Positions 50,149-57,858 of a stretch of DNA of 64,000 bases are shown here, in pieces. Source of the DNA: Bacillus salacetis (GTDB lineage Bacteria; Bacillota; Bacilli; Bacillales; Bacillaceae_B). The notes below the pieces were generated by a model. It made no database searches. It saw only the letters and a program-made list of their open reading frames with translations, and was not told the origin of the DNA. Made by a program: the position numbers and the translations under genes. The stretch is from positions 1 through 64,000 of the forward strand of contig NZ_QXIR01000019.1 of NCBI RefSeq assembly GCF_003581585.1, given 5' to 3'. Every line of letters starts with the position of its first letter. The first letter of the stretch is position 1.

Positions 50149-50319
50149 TCAAGGTTTCTTATAAAAAAATCCGATTAAAGTTGTTATACAGCCTGCGGCA
50201 AAGACAACCTGGACATAATTTGTTGGTGGACTTTGACCCGGGATGGAGAGGTTTTGAATGAATATGCTCACAAGGATAAGGGCTATCCCTACTAACATGA
50301 TTTTGACAGGCTCTTTGAT
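50149..50319 (-). CDS. Small membrane protein, about 50-57 aa
   Basis: MLVGIALILVSIFIQNLSIP ... VVFAAGCITTLIGFFYKKP, two helices. An ATG is at 50298, but GGAGGAG is correctly spaced only for an ATC at 50319 (IKEPVKIMLVG). Its stop is followed directly by the ribosome binding site of the disrupted secreted-protein gene. Confidence 0.55.
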   Translation of the reverse strand: MKEPVKIMLVGIALILVSIFIQNLSIPGQSPPTNYVQVVFAAGCITTLIGFFYKKP

Positions 50320-50331
50320 TTGAACTCCTCC

Positions 50332-50721
50332 TCACCCTGATTTGGACTTGATTCCAAAAGCGATCCATCTGCCATCAATATCTTCTGCAACAAATTCTCT
50401 GTTATTATAATCCGTTCTTTTCAACTTCCGTATAATTGTCACCCCGGCTTGGATGAACTCTTCCTGTAGCTGATCCTGATTCTCCGTTATGAAATAACCA
50501 TCGTATCCGTACCCATATAGATGACGGTTGGGAATGGCCGTCTGTCCATTTGTACGGGTCAGGATAATTTCTGTATGATCTCTATATAAACAAATATGAG
50601 GTTCCGCTGCGTCCATATAGGAGACAATTTCAAAACCCATTTTTTCCTTATAAAACATGGTGGTCTGTTCTGGAGACTCTGTAGGAAAAATACAATGCGA
50701 TTTCATTAAAAATCTGCTCAT
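50332..50721 (-). CDS. VOC-family protein
   Basis: About 129 residues with two VOC modules: FPTESPEQTTMFYKEKMGFE near the start and FVAEDIDGRWIAFGIKSKSG at the end. RNGQTAIPNRHLYG lies between. ATG at 50721 overlaps the methyltransferase stop (ATGA). Possible glyoxalase or antibiotic-binding protein; substrate unknown. Confidence 0.83.
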   Translation of the reverse strand: MSRFLMKSHCIFPTESPEQTTMFYKEKMGFEIVSYMDAAEPHICLYRDHTEIILTRTNGQTAIPNRHLYGYGYDGYFITENQDQLQEEFIQAGVTIIRKLKRTDYNNREFVAEDIDGRWIAFGIKSKSG

Positions 50722-51479
50722 ATGGAGAAATTCTCTTTTGAAAATCCGCAAAGACAGACCTCCGTCTTATAACGAAGGGTGATCATTCCCTCTTGCTCGT
50801 GCTTCTTATACAATTGACGGAGGGCTTCAATGAATTCTCCATACCTCTCATCAGTTTTTGATGGCGTGTAAGAGAGCGACAGTGCTCCTCCTACAAATGC
50901 TTCTTCGGTCAATGTATGCTCGTAATCATATAAACTTTTAGTGTAAGCTTTACCAAAGAACTTCATTTTTTCTTCATCAGGATCTAAATCAGAAATTCCG
51001 GCATTCTCCTTTACTTTGAACCGATGCAGCAAACCAGTATATTCCTCAGGCAGCCTGCCGTCCATCCTCATTTCATTGAACACTATCATGACGCAGCCAT
51101 CTTCTTTAAGGATCCTTTGGAATTCCACTTTACACTTTTTCTTATCAAACCAATGAAAAGCCTGCGCAATGGTAATGAGATCCACACTGTTATCCTTCAG
51201 ACCCGTCTCTTCTGCCGCGGCATGCACGAACTCTATATTATTGTCATAGAAGCAATAATCCCTTCCCTCTTTAAGCATTTCACCATTAGGCTCGATTGCA
51301 AGTACCTGACTTCCCGTCTCTGCCAGGATTTTGGTCAGAAGGCCAGTGCCAGCACCTATATCTGCAATGGTACAACGTTCATTTATTCCTTTTTCCTTAA
51401 GTAGCTGTAGAATTTCTCTTGGATAAGAAGGCCGGCCAATTGCATAGTCCCTGGACCTGCCATGGAATTCAGTTATCAT
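50718..51479 (-). CDS. Class I SAM-dependent methyltransferase
   Basis: A 253-residue methyltransferase of the UbiE/Coq5-like type. It opens FHGRSRDYAIGRPSYPREIL, typical for small-molecule enzymes; motif I is ADIGAGTGLLTKIL at about residues 39-52, LAIEPNGEML follows, and ITIAQAFHWFD is motif IV. The start follows AGGAGGAG. Coupled to the VOC gene. Substrate unknown. Confidence 0.9.
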   Translation of the reverse strand: MITEFHGRSRDYAIGRPSYPREILQLLKEKGINERCTIADIGAGTGLLTKILAETGSQVLAIEPNGEMLKEGRDYCFYDNNIEFVHAAAEETGLKDNSVDLITIAQAFHWFDKKKCKVEFQRILKEDGCVMIVFNEMRMDGRLPEEYTGLLHRFKVKENAGISDLDPDEEKMKFFGKAYTKSLYDYEHTLTEEAFVGGALSLSYTPSKTDERYGEFIEALRQLYKKHEQEGMITLRYKTEVCLCGFSKENFSI

Positions 51480-51514
51480 ATGTTCTCCTCCTGTCCGGAT
51501 TGACAGCCAATCCG

Positions 51515-52054
51515 CTACTCCCTATACCAGTCCACGTCAAAGTCCAAGCCCAACGCTTCTCCAAAGCAAGCCCCAAATCTAATGAATCCACAGCCCCTTG
51601 CCGTGATGATGTTTCCATCACTTACGACAAGGTCATCAGAAAAATTCTCCTCCTCAAAGCAACCAGCCGACTTTCTCCCATCTTTGGTCATTCCAATCGT
51701 ATATTTCTTCCCTTTCAGCAAGCCTGCTTTCGCCAGAAGATAAGGGGAGCTTGAAATGCTGCCGATGATATCAGCGTGATTCTTTACTTTATCAATAAAA
51801 TCGATATACGCTTGTTCATTTTCAAGAGCAAAAATATCCATGCAGCCTGTCATTAAAAGACTGTCGATTACATCAGGATCCAGTTCATCCATCGTTGCAT
51901 CCGGCATGCAGTTCAATCCGGACTCTCCCTTGATCGGATTTGAATCCACTCCCACTGTCACCACTGTTTTTCCTCCCTGCATCAAAACAGACAAGGCAAC
52001 ACTTAATTCATACTCACTGAATTGTGGATATAAAAGAACCGCTGTCTTTTTCAT
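51515..52054 (-). CDS. DJ-1/PfpI-family protein with Ser at the nucleophile site
   Basis: A 179-residue protein (KKTAVLLYPQFSEYELSVAL ... LLMTGCMDIF). The nucleophile elbow, usually A-x-C-x-G, reads GSISSSPYLLAKAGLL near residues 99-113, so Cys is replaced by Ser. It may be a sensor or have altered chemistry. ATG at 52054 follows GGGAGTGG; the ATG at 52075 overlaps the upstream gene's stop. Same operon as the lipoprotein. Confidence 0.8.
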   Translation of the reverse strand: MKKTAVLLYPQFSEYELSVALSVLMQGGKTVVTVGVDSNPIKGESGLNCMPDATMDELDPDVIDSLLMTGCMDIFALENEQAYIDFIDKVKNHADIIGSISSSPYLLAKAGLLKGKKYTIGMTKDGRKSAGCFEEENFSDDLVVSDGNIITARGCGFIRFGACFGEALGLDFDVDWYRE

Positions 52055-52071
52055 TGTTTCCACTCCCGCTT

Positions 52072-52638
52072 TCATTCCGTTAATCGATCTGTAAGCTCGT
52101 TGATTTCCTTTTCATGCTGCTCGCTAAACTCACTGGTGATTTCATCTTTAAAGCCATTCCACATTTTCCTTTGTTTTTCAGGAGAAAGATCTGCCTGGAC
52201 AATTTGATCATATAATTTATTTTCCAATAATTTGCCCTCAATGGACTCGTAAGCATAATCCCGGTAATACTCCTCGATCGTCAGGTCCAAGTCTTCAAGC
52301 ATCTTACTGAAATGATCGTCCTGACTTTGGCTGGCCATTTCAATATTGAAGTCAATAGCATCCTCGATTTCCTCTTCGGACACAGACAAGTCTCTGCTTT
52401 CAGCTTCATATTTCAATATGTATTCCTCCACTAATTGCTCAATAGCGACACTCCGGGACTGTTCTTTCGATTGAACTGGGTCAATTTTATTTAAAGTCTC
52501 CATTCTTCTTTCCAGCCGATCTTCTGTTACATACTCATTAAGACCATCTACACCGGATAATCCTGTTTGCTTTTCAACTGCTCCACAACCTGCTGATAAG
52601 GCACTTGTCAGCAGGATAATACTAAATATCCTCCGCAA
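52072..52638 (-). CDS. SurA/PrsA N-domain-like lipoprotein
   Basis: A 188-residue protein with signal peptide and lipobox SAGC (Cys at about 18). The helical mature part (RSVAIEQLVEEYILKYEAES, IEEYYRDYAYESIEGKLLEN) resembles the chaperone domain of SurA/PrsA proteins, without a PPIase domain. Anchored on the outer membrane face, it may assist protein folding. It heads the run to DJ-1, methyltransferase and VOC genes. Confidence 0.75.
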   Translation of the reverse strand: MRRIFSIILLTSALSAGCGAVEKQTGLSGVDGLNEYVTEDRLERRMETLNKIDPVQSKEQSRSVAIEQLVEEYILKYEAESRDLSVSEEEIEDAIDFNIEMASQSQDDHFSKMLEDLDLTIEEYYRDYAYESIEGKLLENKLYDQIVQADLSPEKQRKMWNGFKDEITSEFSEQHEKEINELTDRLTE

Positions 52639-52742
52639 TAAAAAACAACTCTCCTATTGTTAACAAAATTTTCAGAATGCACGTCTGACCCTTATTTTAC
52701 CAGAGCTGGGTAAATACTTAAAATGATTAAAAGCTTGAAGGC

Positions 52743-52787
52743 ATAAAAAAAGACTTAGATAACTGGTGCTCTAAGCCGTCTTAAAAG
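52743..52787 (-). terminator. Terminator after the 72-aa gene
   Basis: AAGACGGCTTAGA, loop, TCTAAGTCTTTTTTTA on the minus strand, just after the stop at 52792. Confidence 0.85.
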
Positions 52788-52791
52788 GGAT

Positions 52792-53010
52792 TTATTTTTT
52801 CTTTTTCAAGCGTAATCGTCTTTTATCAGCAGCACTAAGAATCATTAAGAAAGCCATAAACCAAACAATTGCTTTGATAATAATCGTTATCGAAGAAGGA
52901 AATGGCAACAGAAGGGTAATCACAAATAATAATATCTCACTCAATAAAATAACAACCAAGCCTAGAAAAAATGCGGCTTTCTCTGGTAACGCCATAACTG
53001 CTTGCAACAT
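52792..53010 (-). CDS. Two-helix small membrane protein with lysine tail
   Basis: A 72-residue protein with helices near 12-35 and 43-60, ending RRLRLKKKK. The start follows GAGGTGA. First of a run of small membrane genes to 55.3 kb. No family recognised. Confidence 0.65.
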   Translation of the reverse strand: MLQAVMALPEKAAFFLGLVVILLSEILLFVITLLLPFPSSITIIIKAIVWFMAFLMILSAADKRRLRLKKKK

Positions 53011-53056
53011 GGTTCACCTCATTTTCGCTTTTCGAGATTTTAAATACAATTTCACT

Positions 53057-53314
53057 TCATGAGGATGTCCTGGTACGTCTTCTGTCTGCTGTCCTTGTCA
53101 TCAAACCAGCGGCAAGTGAAATCAGTGAATAAATAATGATCGGAAGATACCCTGCTTGGAATATATTTGTTACTTGTAAAATTAACAGTAATACTAATAC
53201 AGTCAGAGAAACAGAAAAGGCGCTGCGGCTGGTCTTCGTACCAGCGATAGAAATGATTATCACAAGAATTGGCATGAAAACGTATAGCAGCAGAAACACT
53301 GTACCAATCATCAT
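53057..53314 (-). CDS. Three-helix small membrane protein
   Basis: An 85-residue protein with helices near 5-23, 32-50 and 56-72 and a basic tail TRTADRRRTRTSS. No family recognised. Confidence 0.6.
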   Translation of the reverse strand: MMIGTVFLLLYVFMPILVIIISIAGTKTSRSAFSVSLTVLVLLLILQVTNIFQAGYLPIIIYSLISLAAGLMTRTADRRRTRTSS

Positions 53315-53440
53315 AAATCCCCCTGCCCAAGATATTCTGAAAAGGACCTACATATATTACGATTAAAATTGCTAATTGGTTTCACACAACTCTGATAATT
53401 AGGGGTGCAACAGACTTAACGAGATCACTTGAGGTGCTAC

Positions 53441-53707
53441 TTAAAAAAAGAAGAAGAAAAGTAAGATATTAACCACTGTTATGACCGAGCCAATAATCGT
53501 TGATGGATGCAATGCCAATTTAGATAAACAGCTCCAAATCCCCATTATGATAGAGGCAATTCCTGCTATATAAATCAGGGAAAGCAAAGTCCATAATAAG
53601 GTTTGACTCCCTCCGCCAAACCCAACAACGAAGATCCCGATAAATGTCAGTGTCACAAGGATGCTTAAGAATAAGAAAGTGTAGCTTTTCCATAATTTCT
53701 TTGTCAT
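53441..53707 (-). CDS. Small membrane protein, C-terminal Phe run
   Basis: An 88-residue protein with three helices; the last ends in a run of seven phenylalanines, unusual and possibly a slippery poly-pyrimidine end. The start follows GAGGAGG. No family recognised. Confidence 0.6.
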   Translation of the reverse strand: MTKKLWKSYTFLFLSILVTLTFIGIFVVGFGGGSQTLLWTLLSLIYIAGIASIIMGIWSCLSKLALHPSTIIGSVITVVNILLFFFFF

Positions 53708-53842
53708 TCAATATCCTCCTCATTAAGTCGTTTACAATGAAGGACAACATATAGAGAAATCCAATTCTGAATCTGCCACGCTGACAAGCGGAATCAAAAT
53801 GGCTATGACAGCAAGATGATTTTCGGCTGAAGTTCAGGCAGA

Positions 53843-54130
53843 TCATGTATTAGGCGGGTTAAACGTTTGTCCCATCATAGCGATAAAGACCAAGGTCCCC
53901 GCGCTGAATAGAGCAATATATATCGCCACTCCAGCAAGTATGTTTTTTTCCGTTTTTTTAGTGATAGCCATAACCGCGAAAACCAAAGATAGAATGATGG
54001 ACAACACTACAAGAGCCAAACCGGAATAGAACCCAATCCTTATGAATCTATAAAGTATTGCAATGAAGAATGGCAAGGGGAAAATGCTGAGTATCAAAGA
54101 CCAGCAGCTTAACCACGAGAATGTTTTCAA
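53843..54130 (-). CDS. Three-helix small membrane protein
   Basis: A 95-residue protein (DUF4190-like layout: LILSIFPLPFFIAILYRFIR, LVVLSIILSLVFAVMAITKK). TTG start after AGGAGTGGTGG. A coding-like scrap between it and 53707 (LAVIAILIPLVSVADS) hints at a lost neighbour. Confidence 0.6.
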   Translation of the reverse strand: MKTFSWLSCWSLILSIFPLPFFIAILYRFIRIGFYSGLALVVLSIILSLVFAVMAITKKTEKNILAGVAIYIALFSAGTLVFIAMMGQTFNPPNT

Positions 54131-54429
54131 TTAACCACCACTCCTATACGTGACTATGCCCCTAACTAAGAGACTTGGTTTATTATTGGTGGAACTACTC
54201 AATTTCACTTACTTATTAGTTAGACGATAAGCTGTTGGAATAAGTTTCGGATGTGCCATTGGGGACTGAATGAGTCAGGATACAAAAGGGGTCACTTTCA
54301 TTGTTTAGTTATTGTCTTTCAACCAAAGATGCAGGGAAACTGGTAGTTACAATCCTTTTCAGCTGCCGTTCACCTGCAGCTTTTGAGAGGATGATTGCGT
54401 AATACTCTCATGATTAAGCATCACTCTTA

Positions 54430-54699
54430 CTAATAAAATGTTAAATAAAGTACAGTAGCTAAAAGAAAAACACCCATAATAATATAGGCTGTAAATTCTC
54501 CTTGGCTTTTGTTCTTATAACTCAAAACGGCTAATGAAACTAAGAAAAGACACAATAGTGTTTGACCTATTATGGTTATATACAAAATTCCAGGTGATGA
54601 ATATCCTGTTTGGTTGAAATAAATAAGCGACCCGAAACTCCATAGAATCAGTAAAACTCCGACAAAGTTAATCCAGAAGCTTTTAGACTTTGCCATCTT
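54430..54699 (-). CDS. Three-helix small membrane protein
   Basis: An 89-residue protein (MAKSKSFWINFVGVLLILWS ...). ATG at 54699 follows GAAGGGGGGA. No family recognised. The 300-bp gap before it (54131-54429) shows no gene or repeat. Confidence 0.62.
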   Translation of the reverse strand, partial: KMAKSKSFWINFVGVLLILWSFGSLIYFNQTGYSSPGILYITIIGQTLLCLFLVSLAVLSYKNKSQGEFTAYIIMGVFLLATVLYLTFY

Positions 54700-54780
54700 T
54701 ATCCCCCCTTCAAGAATTAGACGAATAACCAATTGGTTCAGTTTCGGTTTACAGAAGGATGACCATGCCGCGGCCAATAA

Positions 54781-55040
54781 CTACTTTTTGTCTTGTAAAA
54801 AAGTTTGCTTCATTTTCGTCTTTCTATATAGAACAACAGTATAAATAACACAAAGACTAACTCCGCAGGTTCAAAAGAAATAAGCTAAAGCCACCTTCTC
54901 TTCCCAGTTGCTGAACGCCTGAAAGATATTAATGGCAGCCAAAAAGAAAGCTATGTATATTTGAACCCCAGGGACGTCTTTCGTAAATAGCCCTCTCCAC
55001 AATCTTCATAAATAGAACCAGGGCCGCAACCGGATGAATT
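54781..55040 (-). pseudogene. Small membrane protein gene with stop codon and frameshift
   Basis: VAALVLFMKIVERAI, frameshift, then KDVPGVQIYIAFFLAAINIF, QAFSNWEEKVALAYFF, an in-frame TGA, and TCGVSLCVIYTVVLYRKTKM to TAG at 54781. It resembles its intact neighbours, so it is a decayed paralogue. Confidence 0.65.
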
Positions 55041-55091
55041 TTCAATCTTCAGTTATTGCCCGGTTTGTTTATATTCATTAGCAACCCACAG

Positions 55092-55325
55092 TTAACCAAA
55101 GAAATGGTGAAAACAATTAACAACAAGAAGCATGCTGACTACTCCCCAGGCTGCTGTCCCCCATATCCACCTTATGATGGATTTAGCTTTTGCCGAACTC
55201 TCATCGCTTCCCAAATTTGCCTTGATAGAAGCGAGCTTACTTTCCATCCTTTTTTTCATGGAAAAGAGTACAAAAAATCCGGATGTTATGATACCTATAG
55301 TTATAACCAAAATGAACAGGTCCAC
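55092..55325 (-). CDS. Two-helix small membrane protein
   Basis: A 77-residue protein with helices near 3-22 and 52-72 and a charged middle (KKRMESKLASIKANLGSDES). GTG start. No family recognised. Confidence 0.6.
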   Translation of the reverse strand: MDLFILVITIGIITSGFFVLFSMKKRMESKLASIKANLGSDESSAKAKSIIRWIWGTAAWGVVSMLLVVNCFHHFFG

Positions 55326-55427
55326 TTTGCAACCCCCACTTCCCCTGTGAATCTCCCTTAATGACGTCTATGTATGTGCTTCTTACACGATTTTCTACAT
55401 AATAATAGATTCATTTTTATAATTTAC

Positions 55428-56099
55428 CTAAATAAATCTTGTTAAGTATTGATCAAATATTTTGTTCATAACCTTCGGGGTGTTTTCTATATAAATATTC
55501 ATCTGTTCAGCATTCGACTTGAACTCAGCAGAGTTACTTTCTTCTGATGGAAAATCAGATATTCCTTTAATGATGATGCATTCCACATCATTCTTCTTAC
55601 AGATATAAGCTACGGCAGCCGCTTCCGTATCGGCTATTACTATTTGGTTTTCTTTCAGTTCTAAGTAGTCCTTCCACATAACAACTGCTTTATCCGCAGT
55701 GCCGATTGTTCCGGTATGAAAATCATCCCCATAATTTGATAGATCGAAATCGACTATGAAGGACTGTTTGATAAAGGGCTCAATTTCTTTTACTGTGCAA
55801 TCGTATTGGACGGCTTTATCTGGTAAAAAAACATCCAAAACACTGAACTTATCATCTATTCCAGCACAGGTTCCAGCCACGATGACTTTAGTTAAATTGA
55901 ACTTTGAAATCATATACTGATTACCGCCAACACCGTTTACTTTTCTCACACCGGTACTATAAAAGATAAGCTCAGCACCATTAATGGTCCTCATAAAATA
56001 TTCGCCGTAAGGGTAGCCAAAGCATTCGTTGTCCTGTATGCTGAAGTACTTCAGTGCTGCTTCATATTCCCATTTCGTCGCTATACTAATTCCTATCAT
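55428..56099 (-). CDS. Nucleoside phosphorylase/MTAN-family protein
   Basis: A 223-residue protein of the PNP/MTA-SAH nucleosidase fold. STGVRKVNGVGGNQYMISKF carries the phosphate/ribose-side loop, VIVAGTCAGI the central strand and ADTEAAAVAYICKKNDVECI the family's ME-A-x-A-like ribose-binding motif (here TEAAA). IIIKGISDFP is the catalytic Asp region. It should cleave a nucleoside. Weak ribosome binding site. Confidence 0.82.
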   Translation of the reverse strand: MIGISIATKWEYEAALKYFSIQDNECFGYPYGEYFMRTINGAELIFYSTGVRKVNGVGGNQYMISKFNLTKVIVAGTCAGIDDKFSVLDVFLPDKAVQYDCTVKEIEPFIKQSFIVDFDLSNYGDDFHTGTIGTADKAVVMWKDYLELKENQIVIADTEAAAVAYICKKNDVECIIIKGISDFPSEESNSAEFKSNAEQMNIYIENTPKVMNKIFDQYLTRFI

Positions 56100-56243
56100 T
56101 GAGTTATCACCATGCTTTATGTAATGAAAAATTCCTGCCCCTTTCGATCAACAGCCCGGATGGTTGGCAGGTCTTACTTAACTTATTTCTACAAATGAAG
56201 ACCAGGAGTATGCCTGTACATTTTCATATAATGACAGATTAGC

Positions 56244-56375
56244 TTATTTGTTAGCTATTACATTTAATAAGTCAGCAATCTCCGCTAACCAAAGTGCAGA
56301 TAACCCAGTACCTATAGCTATGCAAACCAATGCAAGGACGCCGATCAATTTAAAAGTGCAGTCGTCAAATTTCAC
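56244..56375 (-). CDS. Small membrane protein, 43 aa
   Basis: MKFDDCTFKLIGVLALVCIA ... LNVIANK, one helix. GTG start eight bases after GGGGAGG. Confidence 0.55.
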   Translation of the reverse strand: MKFDDCTFKLIGVLALVCIAIGTGLSALWLAEIADLLNVIANK

Positions 56376-56542
56376 CTCTATGCCTCCCCTGGTTACTCAT
56401 CTGAAAATCACTCTATCTATATTTACCTTTTCTGTTCTATTAATGAATTATCCAATTTTTTCTATTGTAACACATAATCCTTTCCAAGAACCTGTCCTAT
56501 ATAACGCCTCCCTTTTGATGGGGGTATTCCGAATAAAAATAA

Positions 56543-56586
56543 GGAAAGCAGGTCTGATTCATACCTGAATTAACCTGCTTCCCTTG
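56543..56586 (-). terminator. Terminator after the 181-aa gene
   Basis: GGGAAGCAGG, loop of about 21, CCTGCTTTCC then TTATTTTTATT on the minus strand, 60 bp after the stop at 56644. Confidence 0.75.
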
Positions 56587-56643
56587 TTTTACGTTTCTAT
56601 CAAAAATGTAACATAGTCACAGCTTAATGGAAGACGGCAAACA

Positions 56644-57189
56644 TTATTCCTCTTCTTCCTCACAGCTGGTAGAATACAAAATTTCCACACCGCACAGGGT
56701 TTCGACCATTACATCTTCAAATACCTTCGCAGCTACCCCGGTAAATGTCTGGCACAGGTTCGATATATCATCATTGAAGAATTGAATCACTTCCGGCGTG
56801 AAGACAGGGTATACCGCATTAGTCCCGCCAGGTGTCTTCGGCCGGACAACGACCTCCTCGAAATATGGATTGCCGGACAACGCTGTTTCTACCAGTGCCG
56901 CCACCGCAAAAGCTTCAAGCGGGCAAGGCAGCGGTTCAACAATTTCCTGTTCAGCATTGATGACCAGTACATTGAGCGTGATATTCCCGAACTCGACAGT
57001 CGGCTTCAAAAGCGTAGCAAGAGCTTCGGCTTTTTGATTATCATTCACCGTCACCAGTGCAAGATAAATTGCCCCCACCGGGATCAACGGGCCAACCGTT
57101 ACATCCGGATCCGCTCCAATGGTATACTTCAATTCATTGAAATATGTTACCCACGGCGGAGCAAGCCCAACACTTTGGTTGTTTTCCAT
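56644..57189 (-). CDS. Protein of unknown function with acidic tail
   Basis: A 181-residue soluble protein (PPWVTYFNELKYTIGADPDV ... FTGVAAKVFEDVMVETL), ending in five glutamates. The start follows GAAGGAGGAA. It resembles uncharacterised Bacillus proteins with YfmQ-like or coat-associated annotation, but I cannot assign a family. Confidence 0.65.
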   Translation of the reverse strand: MENNQSVGLAPPWVTYFNELKYTIGADPDVTVGPLIPVGAIYLALVTVNDNQKAEALATLLKPTVEFGNITLNVLVINAEQEIVEPLPCPLEAFAVAALVETALSGNPYFEEVVVRPKTPGGTNAVYPVFTPEVIQFFNDDISNLCQTFTGVAAKVFEDVMVETLCGVEILYSTSCEEEEE

Positions 57190-57315
57190 CGTCTAAATTC
57201 CTCCTTCATGAATCTAGTTTTGTACTACGTAATATAGTATTCATTTAAGAGGAATTGGTGTGGGGAGGTTCCGGCTGGATCGTGGTTTTTTAGCACTATC
57301 TCTAAAACTTGTTGA

Positions 57316-57468
57316 CTAGTCTTCTTTATTCGTAAGGAATTCCTTTATTTCATCTAACTTCCTATCCATGTCATTTATCCGTTTGTATATATTATTAAAA
57401 AAGTGAGCAACTCTAGATATCAAATAAATGGCCAGCAATAAAATGATGGCGCCCATCAAAGGATCCAT
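57316..57468 (-). CDS. Small membrane protein with coiled-coil tail, 50 aa
   Basis: MDPLMGAIILLLAIYLISRV, then YKRINDMDRKLDEIKEFLTN. One helix plus a short coiled coil. ATG follows GGGAGGAA. Confidence 0.62.
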   Translation of the reverse strand: MDPLMGAIILLLAIYLISRVAHFFNNIYKRINDMDRKLDEIKEFLTNKED

Positions 57469-57594
57469 ATAATTCCTCCCAGCTCTTTGTATTATTATAT
57501 TACTCTTCTAAAATAGTAAAACCTTTTTAAAACTCCTCTTTTGTAAAAAAAGTAAATTATGATTAATGGGAAACTCCCCTTTCAGAAAAAGTTT

Positions 57595-57755
57595 TCAGTG
57601 CATAACAGGGTGATTTGACGAGAAACACACCATTATAATAAGTAACAGAGTATATAACAGGGTGTTTAAACGAAAAACACCTGATTATAAAACAGAAACA
57701 ACATTACAATAGGATGTTTAATCCAAAAACAACCCATTATAAAAGCAATTCTCGT
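57595..57755. repeat. 52-bp-period dyad array (GTGTTT...AAACAC type)
   Basis: Three units; ATAACAGGGTG recurs exactly 52 bp apart and the third (CAATAGGATGTTTAA) again 52 bp later. The core GGTGTTTAAACGAAAAACACC is split as GGTGTTT, seven bases, AAACACC: a dyad. Sequence unrelated to the other arrays. Confidence 0.75.
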
Positions 57756-57780
57756 TTATACCAAGATTATTCTCACAACC

Positions 57781-57808
57781 AAAAACCCCGCTGCAAAGCA
57801 ACGGGGCT
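57781..57808 (-). terminator. Terminator of the P450 gene
   Basis: CCCCGTTGC, loop, GCAGCGGGG then TTTTTGG on the minus strand, about 50 bp after the stop at 57859. Confidence 0.9.
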
Positions 57809-57858
57809 GTACCTACTATAGTTCATAAATTTCCCTAACCAAAACAGCGGATTTAAAA

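Noticed and set aside
54781..55040. Selenocysteine or recoded TGA
   Set aside because: The frame also has a frameshift and no selenocysteine element; decay is simpler.
56248..56568. 106-aa plus-strand ORF
   Set aside because: Antisense to a better-supported 43-aa gene with ribosome binding site and to the terminator region.
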